NCBI GenBank assembly: GCA_963833675.1
Contig: CAWHYW010000016.1
Coordinates: forward strand, 62,001 to 126,000
From: DASQDN01 sp963833675
GTDB lineage: Bacteria > Acidobacteriota > Terriglobia > Bryobacterales > Bryobacteraceae
Reading direction: 5' to 3'
Length of the DNA stretch: 64,000 bases
Both the position numbers and the translations under genes were made by a program. The notes below the pieces were generated by a model. The model made no database searches and was not told the DNA's origin. It was given only the letters and a program-made list of their open reading frames with translations. Every line of letters begins with the position of its first letter. Position 1 is the first letter of the stretch. Below are positions 21,658-33,094 of this stretch, piece after piece.

Positions 21658-24600
21658 TTATCGCAGTAGGCCCGTCCAACCTGTAACTAACCGGCGCGCC
21701 TGCAAACCGCCCGCGCCTAAACGCTCTCGTAAACGCGCCCAGACTGGCGAGTGTGCAAGATCGTCGAAGAGTGAATAAGCTACCGGTGTTACCAGTAGCG
21801 TCAGAAGCAGACAAAGAGTTTGCCCGCCGATAACTACGATCGCAACAGTGCGCCGCGAGCCGGAACCCGCTCCACCGCCGAGCGCAAGCGGGATCATTCC
21901 TGCAACCAGCGCCGCGGTAGTCATCAGAATCGGCCGCAACCGGTCCATGCAACCCTCGTAGATTGCGTCGATTCTCGCTTTGCCTTCCGCCCGCAACGAC
22001 TTGATGTGATCAATCTGAAGAATCGAATTCTTCTTTACGATTCCAAACAACACGAGAATACCGACCGACGAATAAATAACCGAGAAGTTCTCCCGCATTA
22101 ACAACAAGCGAGAGCAGCGCAAACGGTACCGATAGCGGCAGGCTTAGCAGGATCGTGATCGGATCGATAAAGCTTTCAAATTGCGCGGCAAGCACCATGT
22201 ACATGAACACGATGCGAAGGACAAATGCGATCACGAAGTTGCTTGCGGCCCGTCCGAACTCTTTCGATTGCCCGATGAGGCCGTAGAGTAGCCCGGCGGC
22301 ATGTTCAAGCTGTCGATTGTTTTGTTGAGCTCGGTAAGAACGTTACTTAGCGCCTGTCCTTTAACGAGATTGGCCGTGATCAGAATCTGACGCTGCCGGT
22401 TGTAGCGTTCAATTTGTGTTGGACCCGTCGCCGCCTGAATCGAGGCGACGTTGGACATCAAAACGTTGCCGAGTGACGCTGACGGCACAAAGAGTCGCTC
22501 GAGCGCTTGGGGCGAGTTACGGAACTCCTTGTCGACGCGCAGTTGCACGTCGTACCGGTCGTCGCCCTCCCGATAAGTTGTTACCTGATCGTCACCGCCG
22601 ACGAGGACGCGCATCGCATTTGCGACCGACGCCACGTTGACGTTGAGATCCGCGGCTTTATCGCGATTCACCAGAACCCGCAGCTCTGGCTTACCCGCTT
22701 CATACGAGCTATCGAGGTCGGTAACACCTGGGATCTGCGCCAATCGAGCCTTGACCTGCTGCGCATATTTCTCTAGCTGCGCCAGGTCTGGACCCTGCAA
22801 AAAAAACTGCAGTTCCGCCGTTGAGCCGGCTCCCTGAATCAGCGCAGGCTGCTGCACACCCATCGTGAGTTCTTTAAAGCGGCTGATCTTATCGCGGGCA
22901 AGCAACATCAACTCGTTTTGTGACTTTTCGCGGTCTTTCGGATCGACAAGCTCGACTAGTACGGATCCGCGGTCCACCTGCCTCCGCTGATCCGCCCCGA
23001 TCGTCGTCAGCACGTCGCGAACGCCGGGGAGCGCCTTCAGATCGTTCTCGATTTGCAGCATCACGTCCGACGAGCCTTCAAGCGAAGAGCCAGGAGGCAG
23101 CCTTACGGTGACTTCAAATTCGCTCTGGTCATCCTGCGGCAGGAAGTTCTTGCCGACCACCATGAATAGCGGAATCGTCGAAAGGAAAACAGCCAGCGAG
23201 AGAGCCACAATGACCCAGCGATGCGTCATCGACCACACGAGCATCCGCCGGTAAGGCTCGAGAAATGCGCCGGAAGAAGCCGGATTCCTTGGTGTCGTGT
23301 CCCGCGTCGGAGGGGCGAAGAAAGCGAGCACACAGCATCGGAGTCAGAGTAAAGCTGACAAGCAGCGACACCATCATCGCGAACGCCGCGGTATAGCCGA
23401 AGCTCGACATGAACTTACCGACGATACCGCTCATCATCGCCACCGGCAGGAAGATGATGACCAGGCTCAGCGTAGTAGCTAAACTGCCAAGCCAATGTCA
23501 CGCGTACCCATCAACGCCGCTTCCATCGGCGTGATGCTTCTTTTCTTCCATGAACCGGAATACGTTCTCAAGCACGACGATTGCGTCGTCGATAACGATG
23601 CCGACCATCAGCACCAGCGCGAGCATCGTGATCTGGTCCAGCGTGAATCCCATCGCGTGCATCAGCGTATAGGTCGCCACGATCGATGTAGGGATCGCGA
23701 CGCCGGCAATGAGCGTGGATCGCCAGTTTCGCAGAAAGATGAAGACGATCAGTGCCGCGAGAATGCCGCCCAGAATCAGGTGCTCCTGCACCGCATGGAA
23801 AGAGTCGGCGATGAACTTCGATTGATCTCTCGTATAGGTGATCTTGAAATCCGGCGGAAGCGTCTTCTGCAGCTCACCGATTCGCGCTTTGATCGACTCG
23901 ATTACTTCGAGTGTGTTCGTCCCCGCCTGCTTGCGCACTTCAAGCACAACACCAGGCGTGCCGTTCAATCGCGCGAGAGAGCGAGGCTCCTCGAATCCGT
24001 CCACGACGTGGCCGATGTCGCTGACCCGCATCGGCCTTCCGCCTACGGTCGCAACGATAATGCGTTCGAAATCGCGCGGGTCTATGACTCGTCCCATGGT
24101 TCTCAGGGACAACTCACGGGCTCCCTGATCGACACGGCCGCCAGGAATCTCCACATTTTGCGCGGCGAGCGCGCTACGTACCTGCTCGACGTTGAGGTTG
24201 TAGGAGTACAGCTTTTCCCCATCCAGCCAAACTTGGATCTGACGCTGCCGGTCACCGACGAAACGTACCTGGCCAACTCCGCGGAGCGACTCGATGTTCT
24301 TCTTGATCTTGTCGTCCACCATCTTGGTGGTTTCGCGGAGATCGCGTGGGGAGGAAACGGCAACGTTCAGAATCGGAGACGCGTCCGTGGCTACCTTTTC
24401 GATAACCGGCGGATCGGCGTCTTTCGGCAGATCGGGCAGAATGCGATTGATCTTGTCGCGGATCTCCTGCGCGCCCACCTCGGGGTCTTTGTCCAGCATG
24501 AACTGAACCGCGACAATGGAGATGCCTTCGGCAGAGGTGGACCGAAGATCATCGATACCGCTGATCGTGTTTACGGCTTCTTCGATACGTTTGGATACCT

Positions 24601-24787
24601 GCGTCTCCACCTCCTCCGGGGCGGCGCCACGGAGAGTCGTAGTGACAGTTACGACGGGTAGATCGATCTTCGGGAAGAGATCCACACCTAATTTGCGATA
24701 CGAATCGAGGCCGAGCACCACCAAAGCCATGACGAGCATGGTGGCGAAGACAGGTCTCTTGATACAGATTTCTGCGAGCTTCTGCAT
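21658..24787 (-). CDS. RND (HAE1) multidrug efflux permease, about four frame changes
   Basis: About 1,043 residues after repair, the normal RND length. The N-terminus (AEICIKRPVFATMLVMALVV) leads into helix 1, then the porter domains. TM4 carries the paired aspartates of the proton relay (GIVIDDAIVVLENVF). A second half follows with FMVVGKNFLPQDDQSEFEV, and the final helices include MTTAALVAGMIPLALG. Frame changes lie near 23515, 23300-23330, 22240-22260 and 22110. All flanking pieces are conserved and in the right order, which argues for indel errors. It starts 15 bp after the adaptor gene and ends 20 bp before the TolC gene, forming a complete tripartite pump with them. Substrates cannot be inferred. 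Confidence 0.9.
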
Positions 24788-24802
24788 GAGTGAACTTTCT
24801 TA

Positions 24803-26015
24803 TTAGCTCTTCGCTGTGATGTTCGAACTGCGGACGGGGGTACCCGTCACAAGTTGATTCAATGCGCTTGTCGCAACGCGTTCGCCGGGTCTGACTGCGT
24901 CACGCGGGACTTCCATCCAGCCGTTGGATTCCTGACCTGGATTGATCCGTTGTTCCACGGCTCGTCCATCCCGAATCACAAACATCTTTGTCAAACCCGC
25001 GACCGTGTAGATGGCTTCTTTAGGAACCATAGTCATCTGAGCGTCTTTTTGGACGACAAGCTGCACTTGCACGAACGTTCCGGGCCGCAACCGCGAGTCG
25101 TTGCGAACCAGTCGAGCTTCCGCCGTCAGCGTCCTTGACTTTTGATCCAAGGACGGATTCAACTGCGCGCACGGTCGCTGTGAATGTATCGCCGGGAGCG
25201 GCATCGGTTCTAAATGTGAGATTCGTTCCCACATGCACTGAGCCCGCTGCGGACTCCGGCAGATCCACGCGCAGGCGGACGGGGTTAGCTTTCATCAGCG
25301 TCAGGATGGGCGTGTTTTCCTTCAAGTACGCGCCCGCTGAAACGAGTTTCTCCTGGACCGCTCCGTCAAACGGGGCTCGCACGGTGGCATCGTTCAGCCG
25401 TTTCTGCGCGAGCTTGACTTCGGCCCTAAGCGCCTGGACATTGGCAATCAATGTACGGGCCTCGTCGCGGGCTGCATCGAGTGCTGCCTGCCGCGATTGA
25501 TAAACCTTTTCGATCTCTGTAAAGCGCTCCTGCGAGATATCGCCGGTCTTCACCAAACGCGAAGCATTGTCGTATTTCGATTTCGCGTCTTCCATCTGTG
25601 CGATTGCCTGGCGGATACTGGGCGTCGACTCAGGCCGAACATTCTCCTGGCTTGCATCGAGACCAAGCCGCGCCAGAACCTGAGCAAGCGCCGCTTTACT
25701 GCGCTCGAGTGAAAGATTCAGCTCCTGCTTGTCCAACTCCGCGATGATCTGACCTCGACGTACATTCTGGCCGAAATCGACGAGGATGCTTGAAACTCGC
25801 CCGGGAACCTCGGCGCTGACAGACACGGTCTCGTCCGGATGCAGAGCTCCAGTAACCGAGATCGACTTGTCCATCTTTCTCGTTTCTACAACCGCGCTAC
25901 GGATTTCCAGCGGCTCGGGTTCCTTGGTGCTCGCGGCCTCGGCGGTTTTCTCGTTCTTCGAACACCCGGCCAGCATTAGTCCGGCCAATAAAAGGATAAG
26001 AGAGCGGGGCGTCAT
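24803..26015 (-). CDS. RND periplasmic adaptor lipoprotein (MFP), one frame change
   Basis: About 403 residues. The lipobox LLLAGLMLAGC gives a lipid-anchored periplasmic protein. It has the barrel-sandwich halves (GALHPDETVSVSAEVPGRV; DATVRAPFDGAVQEKLVSAG) around a helical hairpin at about 100-220, then a beta-barrel domain. The frame changes near 25145: FTATVRAV continues in the other frame as NPSLDQKSRTLTAEARLV, the usual adaptor sequence. Its ATG overlaps the TetR stop codon (ATGA), so translation is probably coupled to the regulator. It links the RND permease to the TolC-type duct. Confidence 0.88.
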
Positions 26016-26647
26016 TCAGAGTCCTCTATGCTGATGCCTGTTAAGAAAATTTGGACCATCGCCTCAACGATTTCGTTAGGCGGTTCAGTGAAGGGAGCGC
26101 ATCCGAATATCAAGCCGGCTTGCGCATAATGAGCGATCATTCCGAAAAAAGCTCTGGCAGCGATCGCGGAATTTACGGGCTGCATCGCCCCGGTAACAAT
26201 CCGGCGATCGATAAAAGTCGTGATTAGATCGAAGAACTCCTGACTGCGCTCATGAAACAGGTCCTTCAATTCGTGGCCCTCGAGATTGCTGAAAAGCAGC
26301 AGCCGTACGAAAGTCGAATCCTTCGTGTACCACTCGACGATCATGTTCCCGAGTGCAATAAAGAAGCCGCGATTGTCTTCAGTAGCTGCGTACCGGTCGC
26401 GCAGAGCAGCCATCGCGGCCATTCCGTCCTTTGACTTTTCCCCGATGATGGCGCTGTACAGATCGCGTTTCGTTCGGAAGTGCTCGTAGAGAACGGGTTC
26501 CGTGACTCCCACGGCCGCAGCTAACTCTCGCGTTGTCGTACCGCGGAATCCTTTTTCGGCGAACAGCCGGCAAGCCGCATGAATAATGGCGGCCCTGCGC
26601 TCCTCGGAGGACATTCTGGGCTTTGGTTGGACTAATTTGGCGGACAT
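26012..26647 (-). CDS. TetR-family transcriptional regulator
   Basis: About 211 residues from ATG 26647. The N-terminal helix-turn-helix is classic (AACRLFAEKGFRGTTTREL, then VGVTEPVLYEHFRTKRDL). The C-terminal all-helical part would bind a ligand and dimerise. It sits in the middle of two efflux systems, directly downstream of a nested palindrome (26660-26696) that is a strong candidate for its operator, which suggests autoregulation and repression of the RND genes that follow. Because of a frame change in the upstream emrA-like gene, the TetR frame is continuous with emrA sequence. That apparent fusion is artefactual: the adaptor has its own proper stop in another frame at 26745. Confidence 0.9.
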   Translation of the reverse strand: MSAKLVQPKPRMSSEERRAAIIHAACRLFAEKGFRGTTTRELAAAVGVTEPVLYEHFRTKRDLYSAIIGEKSKDGMAAMAALRDRYAATEDNRGFFIALGNMIVEWYTKDSTFVRLLLFSNLEGHELKDLFHERSQEFFDLITTFIDRRIVTGAMQPVNSAIAARAFFGMIAHYAQAGLIFGCAPFTEPPNEIVEAMVQIFLTGISIEDSE

Positions 26648-26659
26648 CCTAGTGGTTAC

Positions 26660-26696
26660 TAACCTAGTCATTGCTAGGCTAGCATGGACTAGGTTA
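26660..26696. promoter_or_regulatory. Nested palindrome, candidate TetR operator
   Basis: TAACCTAGTC (26660-26669) and GACTAGGTTA (26687-26696) are exact reverse complements, 17 bp apart. Between them sits a second palindrome centred on almost the same base, GCTAGGCTAGC (26673-26683). The site is 13 bp upstream of the TetR start and rich in CTAG, a rare tetranucleotide in most bacterial genomes. This fits a TetR dimer or dimer-of-dimers site. Confidence 0.7.
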
Positions 26697-26744
26697 GCTG
26701 TCAATATCAAAAAGGCGACGACCCGGCGTGCGTTTAAAGGCCGT

Positions 26745-28005
26745 CTATTTGATCCAGACCTTCGTAACCACAGACATGCCTGGACTGAGACGATGTTCCG
26801 GATCCTGGCCCTCACGGAAGCGTAGGCGAACGGGAGCCGCTGCACCACCTTCACGTAATTGCCGCTTGCATTTTCGGGAGGTAGAATGCTGAATTTCGCG
26901 GCCGTTGCCGCAGGCAAGCTTTCGATCACCCCATCGTAATCGCGATCGTAGGCGTCGACGTGAATGGTGGCTTTCTGGCCAACACGCATGTGCGCCAACT
27001 GCGTTTCTTTGTAGTTTGCCGTTACCCAGATGTCATGCAGAGGCACGATGGACAGCAATTGCTGTCCCGGTTGCACGCGCGATCCGACTTCGACGGATTT
27101 CCTGCCGATGACGCCGTCGATCGGGGCCGGAATTTTCGTGTAATCGAGATTGAGCTGCGCTTCTTGGACAGCCGCTCGGGCGGCAAGAGAATTTGCTCTT
27201 CGCAGATCGAGGTTGGCGCGCCGTATTGACAACTCCTGGGGAGCATTGGCGGATGCCTGAGCAAGCTCGCTTTCCGCCCGGGCGAGTTCGGCCTGTCTTT
27301 GAGCAACTGTTCCGAGGAGCGCGTGCGCAGATGCCCGCTCTGCCGCCAATGCAGCAGCGGCGGACTTAGCCGCCGCGACACGCTGATCGTACTCGAGGCG
27401 CGATACCTCATCTTTATTGACAAGGCTCGTGTACCTCTGCAAATCGGCTTGTGCTCGCGCATCGTTGGCTTCGGCCTGCGTCACGCGAGACAACTGGGCT
27501 TCATGGTCCCGCTCCGCCGCGGCGAGTTGAGCTTTTGCATTCGCGACTCCTGCATACGATGTGGCGATTGAGGTTCGCGTAGTTGTTTGCGTGATCGGCA
27601 CGGCCGGCAATTCCGCGCGGATCTGTGCTTCTGCTTGCGCCACATTGGCCTGAAGCTCTCAACATTGACCTGGTAGTCGCGCGGATCGAGCTCAATCAGA
27701 AGATCGCCTCGTTTCACCTCCTGGTTCTCCGAAACCAAGACTCGAAGCACGGTGCCAGCGACGCGCGTACTCACGGAATTGATGTGCCCGTCGATCTGAG
27801 CATCGTCCGTCTCTTCGTATGTTTGGGCGTAACGCCACCAAAGGAAGGCTACGACGAGGAGCGCGATAAACAGGATGATTCCGCCGATACCCAGTATGGG
27901 ATGTTCGCGAAAGAATCCACGCTTCTGTTCTACCGGGCGCGTCGAAATGAGCGTGGCTACTTCGCTCGCGCTTGCGCGGTCTTCGGTTTCGGTTCTATCT
28001 GGCAT
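26745..28005 (-). CDS. EmrA/HlyD-type membrane fusion protein, two frame changes
   Basis: About 420 residues after repair. A cytoplasmic N-terminus is followed by one transmembrane helix (LGIGGIILFIALLVVAFLWW), the first lipoyl half (INSVSTRVAGTVLRVLV), a long coiled-coil hairpin, the second half (TKIPAPIDGVIGRKSVEVGS) and a beta-barrel domain. Frames change near 27655 and near 26820. After the second, the correct frame ends with RLSPGMSVVTKVWIK and a TAG at 26745-26747. The start overlaps the preceding TolC gene stop (TAATG). It bridges the EmrB-type permease and its TolC-like duct. The upstream TolC-emrA overlap and the separate TetR site mark it as the end of the first pump operon. Confidence 0.85.
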
Positions 28006-29452
28006 TACTTCTGTCTCCCCAGAAGATCTCCCATTGAGTGCTCCGCATTGCCTTGCGAACGAACCAGCGCGGCTTTTGCTGTGTTGAAAGCTAGCAGACT
28101 GGAAATGAAATTCTCGTTTGTAGCTGCCACTGCTTGTTGCGCTTGCACGACTTCCAAGTTATCTGTGACACCCGCGGCGAACCGGTCCTGGGCTTGCGTA
28201 AGTCCCTGGCTGGCGAGTTTGACGGTCTCGCCGGCTACCTGGACGCGACGTTCGGCAGATCGCACATCTGTTAAGTTGCGCCGTATCTCGGCATCGATTG
28301 CTCCTCTCAGACTCTCGAATTCGGCTTTACGCTGGCGTACTGCCGAGTCGGCAAGTTCGACCTCAGCTTTGACTCGGCCACCTTGAAATATTGGAATATC
28401 AACACCGGCGAAGACCCCGAAACTGCCGTGCATTTGTGTGAGGCTCGGTCCGATGACGCCATAATTCCCACTCAGGTCGGCTGTGGGCAACCTCCCGGCT
28501 TGCGCAGCGCTTTTCGAGAGTTCTGCCGCCTTCACTCGCGATTCGGCCGCTCGATAGTCAGCCCGTTGCCGGTATGCGAGATCAAGCGCCGATTCGAGCG
28601 TCACGTCACTTGGGAGCGGGGTATAGGGAGGCATTTCTTCCAGTTGGATCACCTGTCCCATTGGCAAACCGATCGCGCGCGCCAAGTCGAGCTTTTGCTT
28701 TTCGAACTCGCCTTCGTAAAAGTACAATCTTTCCTGCTCGGCTTGAAGTTGTACTTGCGCGCGAAGCACGTCGATCCCTGCGATGGTACCTGCCGATTTG
28801 CGGTCCACTGCCTGCCTGTGGGATGCATCGGCCGATTCGACTTGCGCGCGCTGTGCGTCGATACGCGCCGAACTGGCTACTGCTTGCAAATACAACGTCG
28901 TGACCGCGAGTACTACCTCCTCGCGAATATCCCGGGATGAGAATTGGCGGCGCGCACCGACTCTTGCGCGGCATGCAGATTCCGCAGATTTCGGAAATTG
29001 AGAAGCGACTGCGTGGCCGACGCGCGCGCGTCATAGACAATGAATGGACCGATGATTGTCGGGAAACCCGAAAACCCGGAAAGGCCTAAGGCGGCAAGGT
29101 TCGTTTGCTGCTCGGAGATGGATGGCCGGATGGTCACGGTGGGAAGCATCGCGCTAAGCGCGCGCAGGCGCTCGGCACGACGGCCCCGTACGGTCTCGTC
29201 CATATCGATGAGAGCCAGATTATATTTAAGCCCGCGCGCGATGGCATCCCGAATGGTCAGGACGAGCGGTTCCGGGGAAGCCTTCCCTTGCGGAATACTG
29301 TTACTGACCGAGGCGAGAGAACGCGTCGGAGATGCTTGCAACGTGAACGGGGTCGGCTGAACGGTACGCGCTGCCGGCACTGCGACCGTCACAGCATCTT
29401 GCGCCACACAGGCAGGAATTGCGATAAGGATGAGGAACCAGTAGATGCGCAT
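28005..29452 (-). CDS. TolC-family outer-membrane efflux protein (MFS-pump partner), one frame change
   Basis: About 482 residues. Signal peptide MRIYWFLILIAIPACVAQ, then two TolC-type helical repeats (VLTIRDAIARGLKYNLAL; ALDLAYRQRADYRAAESRV) and the conserved FAGVDIPIFQGGRVKAEV strand. The frame changes near 28925-28935: AQESVRAANSH should run into RDIREEVVLAVTTLYLQ. The start overlaps the EmrB stop (TGATG), and the stop overlaps the emrA start (TAATG). The three pump genes are thus tightly coupled. It differs clearly from the second TolC homologue at 19954-21637, so each pump has its own duct. Confidence 0.87.
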
Positions 29453-31010
29453 CAGTGGCCTGCTTCCGCCTTCGCGCCTTTGGGAGGTCTCTTCATGATC
29501 AGAAGTAGGGGAATCATTAATAAAAAAACCAAGGCCAACGCCCGAAACAGCTCGACGAACGCAAGCATCGCAGCATGGCGTTGGACAAGTCCGAACATGG
29601 AAGCAACCGACTGCTGATCGGCCAAGCCCGGTCCCGAACCCGCGCCTAGCCACATCGATCGAAACCGGTCGAGCATTTGCATGGCATTCGAATCGAACGG
29701 GGTAACGTTCTCAACCAGACGGTTCACGTACTTCTGCGTGAATCGGGTATCCATCGTCGTAACCAGGGCGATTCCGACGCTGCCGCCGATATTCCGCATT
29801 AAATTGAACAGACTTGTCGCGTTGCCCATCGCTTCGCGGGAGATCGGACTCATCGTGATTGTGGTGAGAGGCACGAAGAGCATCGAAAGGCCAAATCCCT
29901 GCAGAAACTGAGGCCAGAAGAAATCCCAATAGCCCGCCTGGAGATTCAATCGCGAGAACTCAAACAAGGTGAACGCGCCCACGGCCAGGCCCATTGCAAG
30001 AATTCTTCGCGGGTCAAATTTGCCGACCAGCGAGCCCACGATCGGCATTCCCAGCATAGATCCGAGTCCACGAGGCGCGAGCGCAATACCCGCTTGCAGC
30101 GACGGATATCCAAGGAGCGTTTGTAGCCAGAGGGGCAGGAGCACGAGACTGCCATACAAAACGAACCCAACCACCGTCATCAGAAAGACTCCCGCGCTAT
30201 AAGTCCGGTACTTGAACACCCGGAGGTTGACCACCGGATTTCGTGTCAGGAATTCGCGAATCAGGAACGCGATCAGCGACAGGACCGCGACAATCGTAAA
30301 TGTGCGGATATAGGTCGATGAAAACCAATCCTCCTGCTGGCCCTTATCGAGGACAACCTGCAGCCCGCCGACCCACAATACCAACAGCCCTATTCCCCAA
30401 TAATCGATAGCGCCCTTCATTCTTTTTAGATACGGGGGATCAAACACGTATCTCGTAGTCATCAGAATAGATGCGATTCCGACTGGAATATTGATATAGA
30501 AGACCCATCGCCAACTGTAGTTATCTGTAAGCCAGCCGCCGAGAACCGGTCCCATGACTGGCGCGACGACAATTCCGAGCCCCCAAAAACCCATCGCCTT
30601 CCCGCGCTGGTCGGCTGGAAACGCCTCCAACAGAACAGCCTGGGAAAGCGGCTGCAAGCATCGCCGGCGGCGCCCTGCAGGATTCGAAAGAATACGAGCA
30701 AGGGCAATGTTGGCGCCAGGCCGCACAGAAAAGAAGATGCCGTAAATCCAACCACGGACGCCATCAGGAGGTTCTTTCGACCGAAGCGGCTCGATAACCA
30801 GCCGGTGATTGGCAGGATGATAGCGTTCGCGACCAGATAGGATGTCAGTACCCAGGTCGCTTCGTCTATCGAAGCGGACAGACTACCGGCGATGTGCGGC
30901 AACGAAACGTTGACCACCGTAGTGTCGAGCACTTCCATGAAAGTGCCGAACATTACAGCGATGGCAACGAGCCATGGATTAACGTTAATTGGCTGGGCGT
31001 GACCGGTCAA
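29452..31010 (-). CDS. EmrB/QacA-type MFS drug transporter, one frame change
   Basis: About 519 residues, the usual 14-helix DHA2 length. The first helix is followed by TTVVNVSLPHIAGSLSAS, the motif A-like WLSSRFGRKNLL and motif C VAPVMGPVLGGWL. The frame changes near 30658, where LQGAAG should be followed by LQPLSQAVLLEAFPADQRG. The assigned start is TTG at 31010, which overlaps the stop of the small membrane-protein gene (ATTGA), implying coupled translation. With the TolC-like and EmrA-like genes downstream it forms an EmrAB-TolC-type pump spanning both membranes. Substrate is unknown. Confidence 0.87.
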
Positions 31011-31423
31011 TTCTCCACCCTGACGGAGACCGTACTCTTTTCGATTGATTTCGCGGCATCCTCCGCGATCAGAGTGTACGAGGCGGTTTTGGTAGGGTGA
31101 GTTTCAAGACAACGGCTAAGAGAGGGTCCAGCCCCGTCTACCGGAGGTTCAAATCGGACACTGGTGGCATTCGCGACACCGTAGCAGAGCAGTACCTTTT
31201 CGCCTCGGCGAATCACGGGCGGATTCGCGTACAGCATCAAGACCTTCAGCTTGCCTGAACCGAGTTTCTCCAAAACCTGACGGTTCTCGGCGGCTTCTTT
31301 TTGCTCTCGCTCCCGGGCAATACGTTCGTTATCGATTTTTCGGCTATAGAGAACCCAGCCCGAATAGGCGAACACCAGGACTACAGGTATCCACGTCCAC
31401 CGGACGACCTCCTTAGCGGACAT
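31007..31423 (-). CDS. Small single-pass membrane protein with Ig-like domain
   Basis: 138 residues. An N-terminal membrane anchor (WIPVVLVFAYSGWVLYS) is followed by a charged helix likely to be a coiled coil (NERIAREREQKEAAENRQ) and a C-terminal beta domain of about 75 residues (LYANPPVIRRGEKVLLCYG), like a short Ig/CARDB-type fold with two cysteines. No known family name can be assigned. It overlaps the EmrB-type gene by four bases and sits 20 bp after the hydrolase gene, so it belongs to the same transcript. A periplasmic accessory role for the pump is possible but is inferred from position only. Confidence 0.65.
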   Translation of the reverse strand: MSAKEVVRWTWIPVVLVFAYSGWVLYSRKIDNERIAREREQKEAAENRQVLEKLGSGKLKVLMLYANPPVIRRGEKVLLCYGVANATSVRFEPPVDGAGPSLSRCLETHPTKTASYTLIAEDAAKSIEKSTVSVRVEN

Positions 31424-31443
31424 GGAGTCATTTTAGCAGTGGG

Positions 31444-33094
31444 TCATGGAATCACCGGCAATAACAGGTGTGATGCGCGCCTTCCGCCGTAATAGATTAC
31501 CTGATGAGCAGCACGCATTTCCGTCTCATCAGCAATGGGGCGGCCGGTATTCGGGTTGCGATCGAAGCGCGGGAAGTTACTGCTCGACACCTCCAGCCGG
31601 ATGCGATGCCCGGACTTGAACACATTGCTGGTGACACCTGCCGGAATTGTGATCGTGTAGATCTCACCCGGCTTTGCGAGTTCCGGCTTTCGCAGGCTTG
31701 TGCGATAACGCAATCGCAAGATGCCATCGCAGAGGTTGCGGGTCTGTCCATCCGGGTAGACATCCACGAGCTTTGCAGTGAAATCGGTATCGGGCGCTGA
31801 GGTCGAGACGTGCAAAATCGCCCGAACTTCTCCTGTGACTTCGAGATCTTTCTTCAGAGGCTCGGACGAGTAGACAAGGACATCCTCACGGGTCTCAACC
31901 CCGCGCTGATCCATAGGCCCCCATGGGAAGACCTTATGATTACAGCAAACCGCGCCGCCGCGTGTAGGCACGGGATGACGTGGATCGTAAGTGTATTCCT
32001 CCTGCCCGCGTGCCGACGGCCCCGGTTCGAGAAGCCTGCCCGCTGCGAGATAAAGGGCGGTGTACCTTGTTCTTGCGAGAGGCCACTCCCTTTCATCCCG
32101 CCACTTGTTTGCGCCCATCACGAAAATCCGCACTGCGGGCTGGTCGAAATCGGGCGCGGGCTGAGGTCCGCGCATCCAATGATCGAACCAGCGCAATTGG
32201 AAGCGCCGGATATTCGCGCCGGAATCGGGTCCGAAGGATACACCGGTGAACGGAATCGACATGTTATGCGGCCAAGGCCCAATGATGATTCGATGCGCCG
32301 CGCTGTACTTCCGCAGCTCTGCGAATGTCGCCAGATCACTCTCAACGTAGTTGTCGTACCAGCCGCCGACAATAAATGCTGGAACGTGGATCTCGTTCAA
32401 ACGCAAGCGTGTGCTTCGCGCGCCCCAATAGCCGTCGTATGAGGGGTGATTCAGCGTCTCCTGATAAAAGGCAATCCGCTGTCCGGTCGCATACTGATCC
32501 GAAGTTCGCAGCGGAAGATGCAACACCAGCTTCTCGAATGACGGCCGCAAGTAGGTCGGTAATGCAAGATTTTCGGCGATCCACTGCAAACGATGGCCGA
32601 GTTTCATCGCGCCTCCCGCCGAATAATAGCGATCGAGGTACTCATCCGATCCGGAGACGACTGGAAAAATGGCCCGAAGATGTGGATTCCCGGTCAGCGC
32701 TGCCCGCCACTGCGCGATGCCGAGATAGGATCCGCCCAACATTCCGACGGTTCCATCCGACCAGCTTTGCCGGGCAATCCAATTGATCGTGTCGTAGCCG
32801 TCGTGGTCTTCCTGAATCGGAGGTTGGAAGTAACCCTCGCTTGCATACCTTCCGCGAACGTCCTGGACGACAAGAGCGAACTTACGTTCCAGAAAGATCC
32901 GGTATCCGGGGATGAGCGTCGTTCCCTTGCCATACGGAGTGCGTATCGAGGACGGCCGGGAATCTGCCTGTCGGGGCCGGAAGATAGATGTTCGTGCTGA
33001 GACGTACGTTGTCGCGCATTGGCACGCGAACCACCGTAGGCTGCTGCGCCCAGGCAGGCGAGCTAACGATGGTTGCTATGACGAGCCAACGCAT
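31444..33094 (-). CDS. CocE/NonD family hydrolase (X-Pro dipeptidyl-peptidase-like), one frame change
   Basis: About 549 residues. A short signal peptide (MRWLVIATIVSSPAWAQ) suggests a periplasmic enzyme. It has an alpha/beta-hydrolase core with the nucleophile serine in GMLGGSYLGIAQW, an aspartate in GGWYDNY and a histidine in IIGPWPHNM, plus the C-terminal jelly-roll domain of this family (RAILHVSTSAPDTDFTAKL). Members cleave peptides or esters such as acyl-amino acids. The frame changes near 32950: one surplus G turns PAVLIRTPYGKGTT into PAVLDTHSVWQGN. It overlaps the glycosyltransferase stop by 19 bp. Confidence 0.85.

Noticed and set aside
20100..24800. Plus-strand open frames opposite the TolC and RND genes
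   Set aside because: They are antisense shadows; the minus strand encodes conserved transporters throughout.
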